Assembly: GCA_048213135.1 (NCBI GenBank)
Contig: PS015463.1
Coordinates: 1 to 22,241 of the forward strand
From: Reclinomonas americana ATCC 50394
Lineage: Eukaryota > Jakobida > Jakobea > Jakobida
Reading direction: 5' to 3'
Length of the DNA: 22,241 bases
In this document: in pieces, positions 19,677-22,241 of the stretch
How positions within the stretch are numbered: position 1 is the stretch's first letter
Layout: every line of letters starts with the position of its first letter
Translations under genes and position numbers: made by a program
The notes under the pieces: generated by a model
The model's input: the letters and a program-made list of their open reading frames with translations, nothing else
Databases searched by the model: none
What the model was told of the DNA's origin: nothing

Positions 19677-21921
19677 CACTTGCACCACTGCAGAGCTGCC
19701 GGCGACAAATGTCGTGGACTTGATGCGCACGGTAAATGTCTGCGTGGTCAGAAAGGCGGGCTCGGTGGTGGTAAACGTGCCATCTTGCAGCAGGAACTCG
19801 ATGGTGGGCGCCACGGGCACCGACGTGCCGTACAGGTAAGCGTACGACTTGATGCCGTTGATACCGCACAGCACAGGCCGTGTCACGAACAACGTCACAA
19901 AGCCGACACCTTGCGAGACAATCACGGGCGCTACCGTGGAAGCCGACGGGCGAGTCTGCCGTGCAGTTTTCCGTGGTTAGGTGCGCTTCTCTGCTACGAC
20001 TGGAAAAAGATAAATAGAGTACGCACCTGGGCCACGGAAAAGTCCACAGCCACTGCGCCGCAGGTGACGCTGGTGGCCGACAAGCGTGTCGACGACACCT
20101 GGGCGCGCACCGTCGGTCTGCACGACGACGGTCCATTGAGGCCAGTGACAATGTTGGTGATGGTGACCTGGGTCACACTGGCGGTGCTGGCGTCGGAAGC
20201 AAACGAGATGGTCGGTGCTGTGCCTCCCAAGACAGTGCACGACGACAAGTCGATCTTGTAGGGCTCGGAGGTGGACAGCTGGGCACCAAGAATCGTGGGC
20301 CGCGTGATTCGCAGCACCATGGACGACGTCAGTCCGCCCGTCCACGTGCGCACATCCTCCATGGCGCACACAGGCACCGGCCCAGGCGCTGCGACGCAAG
20401 AGAGTGAGATACTATTAAAGGGAGAAGGAGGAGGGCGGGTGGTGTGTAACGAGACTCACCTTGCGAGGCTGTGGTGGTTGCCGCGGTGGCGGTCGACGGA
20501 TACAACACTGGCGATGTCGTCCACGGACCGGCGCCGACCTCGTTGATTGCACAGATGCGAAACAAGTAGGAGACGTCGGGATCCAAGTTCGAGGCCACCA
20601 CAGTGCCGCCCGTGACGAGACCCGTGACCGGGTCGGTGTACAAGGACGTGGCGGTACCAATGCCGCGGAACTGACCGATTTGCGTCGACGCCATCTCCAC
20701 TCCGTAGTACGGGCCAATCAGCGGTCGACCGATACGAATGGGAGCCGACCACGTCAAGCGCACCGACGTCGACGTGATATCAGAGAACACCACAGACGCG
20801 AGCGACGGCGGATCGGGTGTCATGCCTGGCAGAAGAAGAAGTACAAGTACAAGAATTAGACAAACGCACTCACATGTGCTGCGCTCTCCTCTCACGGCAC
20901 AAATGTGACGCACCCGAGCTGGCTGTGGTCACCTGAAGCGAGAAGCTCCACGTGCCATATCCCCACGAGTTGCGTGCACGCACGCGGAACTCGTAGCGCG
21001 TCGATGGCGTCAGATTGGCCACCGTGGCCTGCATGTCGCCCGCACCGCCGGTAAAGTTATCCGACGACAGCGTGCTCGACGACCACGAGTTGTCCTTGGT
21101 GGAGCGCTGCTGCATGACGTAGAACGGCGACACCAGCAGATTGTTGCCCGCGGTCGCCGCCGCTCCAAACAATTGCGGGGCGGTCCACGTGAGAACCACG
21201 CTGCGCGCCAGAATGTACTTGACTTGCAAGGCCGACGGTGCACCAGGTGTGGCTGCACGGCGAGGTGAGCGACGTGAAAGGAGGAAAGAAAGAGAGAGAG
21301 AGACAATGAGAAGAGCGACTCACCAGCAGTGGGATTCTGGACCTCGACAAACGGCGACAGCGGGCCTCGACCGTACAAGTTGACGGCATACACAGCAAAT
21401 CTGTACGTGACGCCCTGCACCAGCGAGTTGCTAAAGGCCGTCAGTGTAATGGCCGTCGTGCTGCTGCTGCCCAGCAGGGTGTCGGTCTTGCGCAGCACGC
21501 CATTCTCCGTAATCTGCACGCCATAGTCGGTGATGGCCGCGTTGCCCGAGTTGAGCGGACTGCTCCACAGTGCGTGTGAGATGAGAGAGTGTGTGTGTGC
21601 GTGGGCAGAGAGAGAGAGCGACGCAACGGGTCCCACACGAGCGCAATCTGATTGTCGGACTCGACTGAGAGGAACTGCGAGGCACCAATGGCCAGAGTCG
21701 CGCGCAAGTTGAGCGGTGCCGCGGGTGACCCATCAGCCACGCTATTGCTCGTCACCACAGTGGTCACAGTGGACGCGCCACTCACACACAGTGCACACAG
21801 CAACAACAGCAGCAGCACCGCAGCGAGAGGCCGCACTGTGTGAAAGAGAGAGAGTCAGACATGTGAAAGAGGAGAGCAAGAGAGAGAGAGACAGTCATCA
21901 CGCACCACGCGGTGTCCTCAT
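14310..21921 (-). CDS. Giant FN3-repeat surface protein, signal peptide and probable GPI anchor
   Basis: Twenty-six exons: 21921-21906, 21835-21628, 21559-21324, 21252-20914, 20825-20460, 20388-20027, 19955-19680, 19592-19389, 19314-19186, 19117-19042, 18965-18721, 18650-18312, 18232-18157, 18093-17785, 17722-17451, 17387-17318, 17236-16622, 16553-16212, 16126-15903, 15833-15743, 15665-15363, 15297-15041, 14971-14908, 14829-14637, 14559-14459 and 14395-14310, 1932 residues, in frame throughout. Residues 1-30 are a signal peptide (VRPLAAVLLLLLLCALCVSG). Then about 17 tandem fibronectin type III domains of about 100 residues, with the usual Trp (LTWTAP, FTVSWKEP, LRLTWDPP), Tyr-x-Val and late Asn-x-x-Gly features (INGFGQSIPS). 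Domains 4, 5 and 7 are diverged and contain extra Cys. The last 28 residues fit a GPI signal: small residues SNAG, a polar spacer, then WLTTVAIAIIISLFAA at the very end. A cell-surface adhesion or recognition role is inferred; no catalytic or other domain is seen. Confidence 0.9.
19634..19674. repeat. (GA/CT)n microsatellite inside FN3-gene intron 7
   Basis: 41 bases of AG dinucleotide (CT on the coding strand) immediately after the GTGAGT donor of the intron 19679-19593. Confidence 0.95.
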
Positions 21922-22037
21922 TGCAGCGAGGAGAGAGTGCGTGAGGCGCACTGTGCGTCACGATGAAAGCAGTGAGTGTCTGAAGCAGACAGAATTTCAC
22001 GCGAGCGTGACCCTTGCGCAACAAACAAACGTCGATC
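21922..22037. promoter_or_regulatory. Divergent promoter region, FN3 gene / right-end gene
   Basis: 116 bp between the two proposed start codons. It contains TGCGTCACG at about 21954 (CRE-like) and a GCGTGACC near 22004, but no TATA box. Promoter role inferred from divergence. Confidence 0.45.
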
Positions 22038-22241
22038 ATGCAACGCGCGTCATCGCCGACACTTTCCACAGTGATCAGTCCACGCGCCGCCACTGATCCA
22101 GGTTACACTCTCTCTCTCTCTCTCACACACTCACTCTCTTCTTCACTGTCTCATCTCTGAGCGCCCACAGAGTTCGATGTGGCGCACGTGAGAAGCACCG
22201 TGCGCATGCTTGCGCAGCTCACCGACGACGACGATGATGAT
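22038..22241 (+). CDS. 5' end of an unidentified gene (partial at right edge)
   Basis: ATG at 22038, exon 1 to 22101, intron 22102-22170 (donor GTTACA, CT-rich tract, acceptor CCCACAG), exon 2 from 22171 to the window end. The junction keeps frame and gives MQRASSPTLSTVISPRAATD followed by PEFDVAHVRSTVRMLAQLTD and an Asp run. Support comes from the good intron structure, the open frame across both exons and the alternating-strand pattern of the window. Too short to assign a family. Confidence 0.5.

Noticed and set aside
21782-21836. Start of the FN3 protein at a GTG codon at 21836
   Set aside because: That G belongs to the CAG acceptor; an exon at 21921-21906 supplies an ATG, joins in frame and is followed by a normal 70-nt intron.
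1-22241. tRNA genes, CRISPR arrays, transposons, prophage or bacterial operons
   Set aside because: None seen; the window is explained by intron-containing eukaryotic nuclear genes and simple repeats.

Overview
This is a piece of nuclear DNA from a free-living, intron-dense unicellular eukaryote. The evidence is GC-rich coding sequence, spliceosomal introns of mostly 55-90 nt with GT...AG ends, standard stop codons (TAG, TGA), and animal-like families: RBM39/CAPER, N-myristoyltransferase, DENND11/LCHN and a giant FN3 surface protein. A holozoan, apusomonad or other amorphean protist would fit, but the sequence alone does not fix the lineage. All gene models below were built by hand from splice sites, reading-frame continuity and family conservation. 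There are no tRNA, rRNA, CRISPR or recognisable transposon sequences.

Layout, left to right: (1) <1-2862, minus: ARM-like repeat plus TPR protein, running off the left edge. (2) 2863-3825: spacer containing a 518-base assembly gap and a CA microsatellite. (3) 3826-5512, plus: DENND11/LCHN homologue, 7 exons. (4) 5710-8518, minus: coiled-coil protein with a very long Ala/Pro tail, 7 exons. (5) 8811-11503, plus: RBM39/CAPER-type splicing factor, 8 coding exons plus a 5'-UTR intron. (6) 11649-13299, minus: glycylpeptide N-tetradecanoyltransferase, 8 exons. (7) 13381-14301, plus: three-finger C2H2 zinc-finger protein, 2 exons. (8) 14310-21921, minus: 1932-residue secreted protein of about 17 FN3-type domains with signal peptide and probable GPI-anchor signal, 26 exons. 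(9) 22038->22241, plus: start of an unidentified gene.

Neighbouring genes strictly alternate in strand, so every gene shares a promoter region with one neighbour and a 3' region with the other. The spacers are tiny: 81 bp between the NMT and zinc-finger start codons, 8 bp between the zinc-finger and FN3 stop codons. The genes do not form a pathway; they cover vesicle traffic (DENND11), splicing (RBM39), protein lipidation (NMT), transcription (zinc finger) and cell surface/adhesion (FN3 protein).

The most unusual signals are a recurrent 5' splice site GTTGCG(T/C), used by 10 of 62 modelled introns although it hardly matches the U1 consensus, and the FN3 gene, in which most domain boundaries carry phase-1 introns, the exon-shuffling signature usually associated with animal extracellular proteins. 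I see no defence island or other new multi-gene system.
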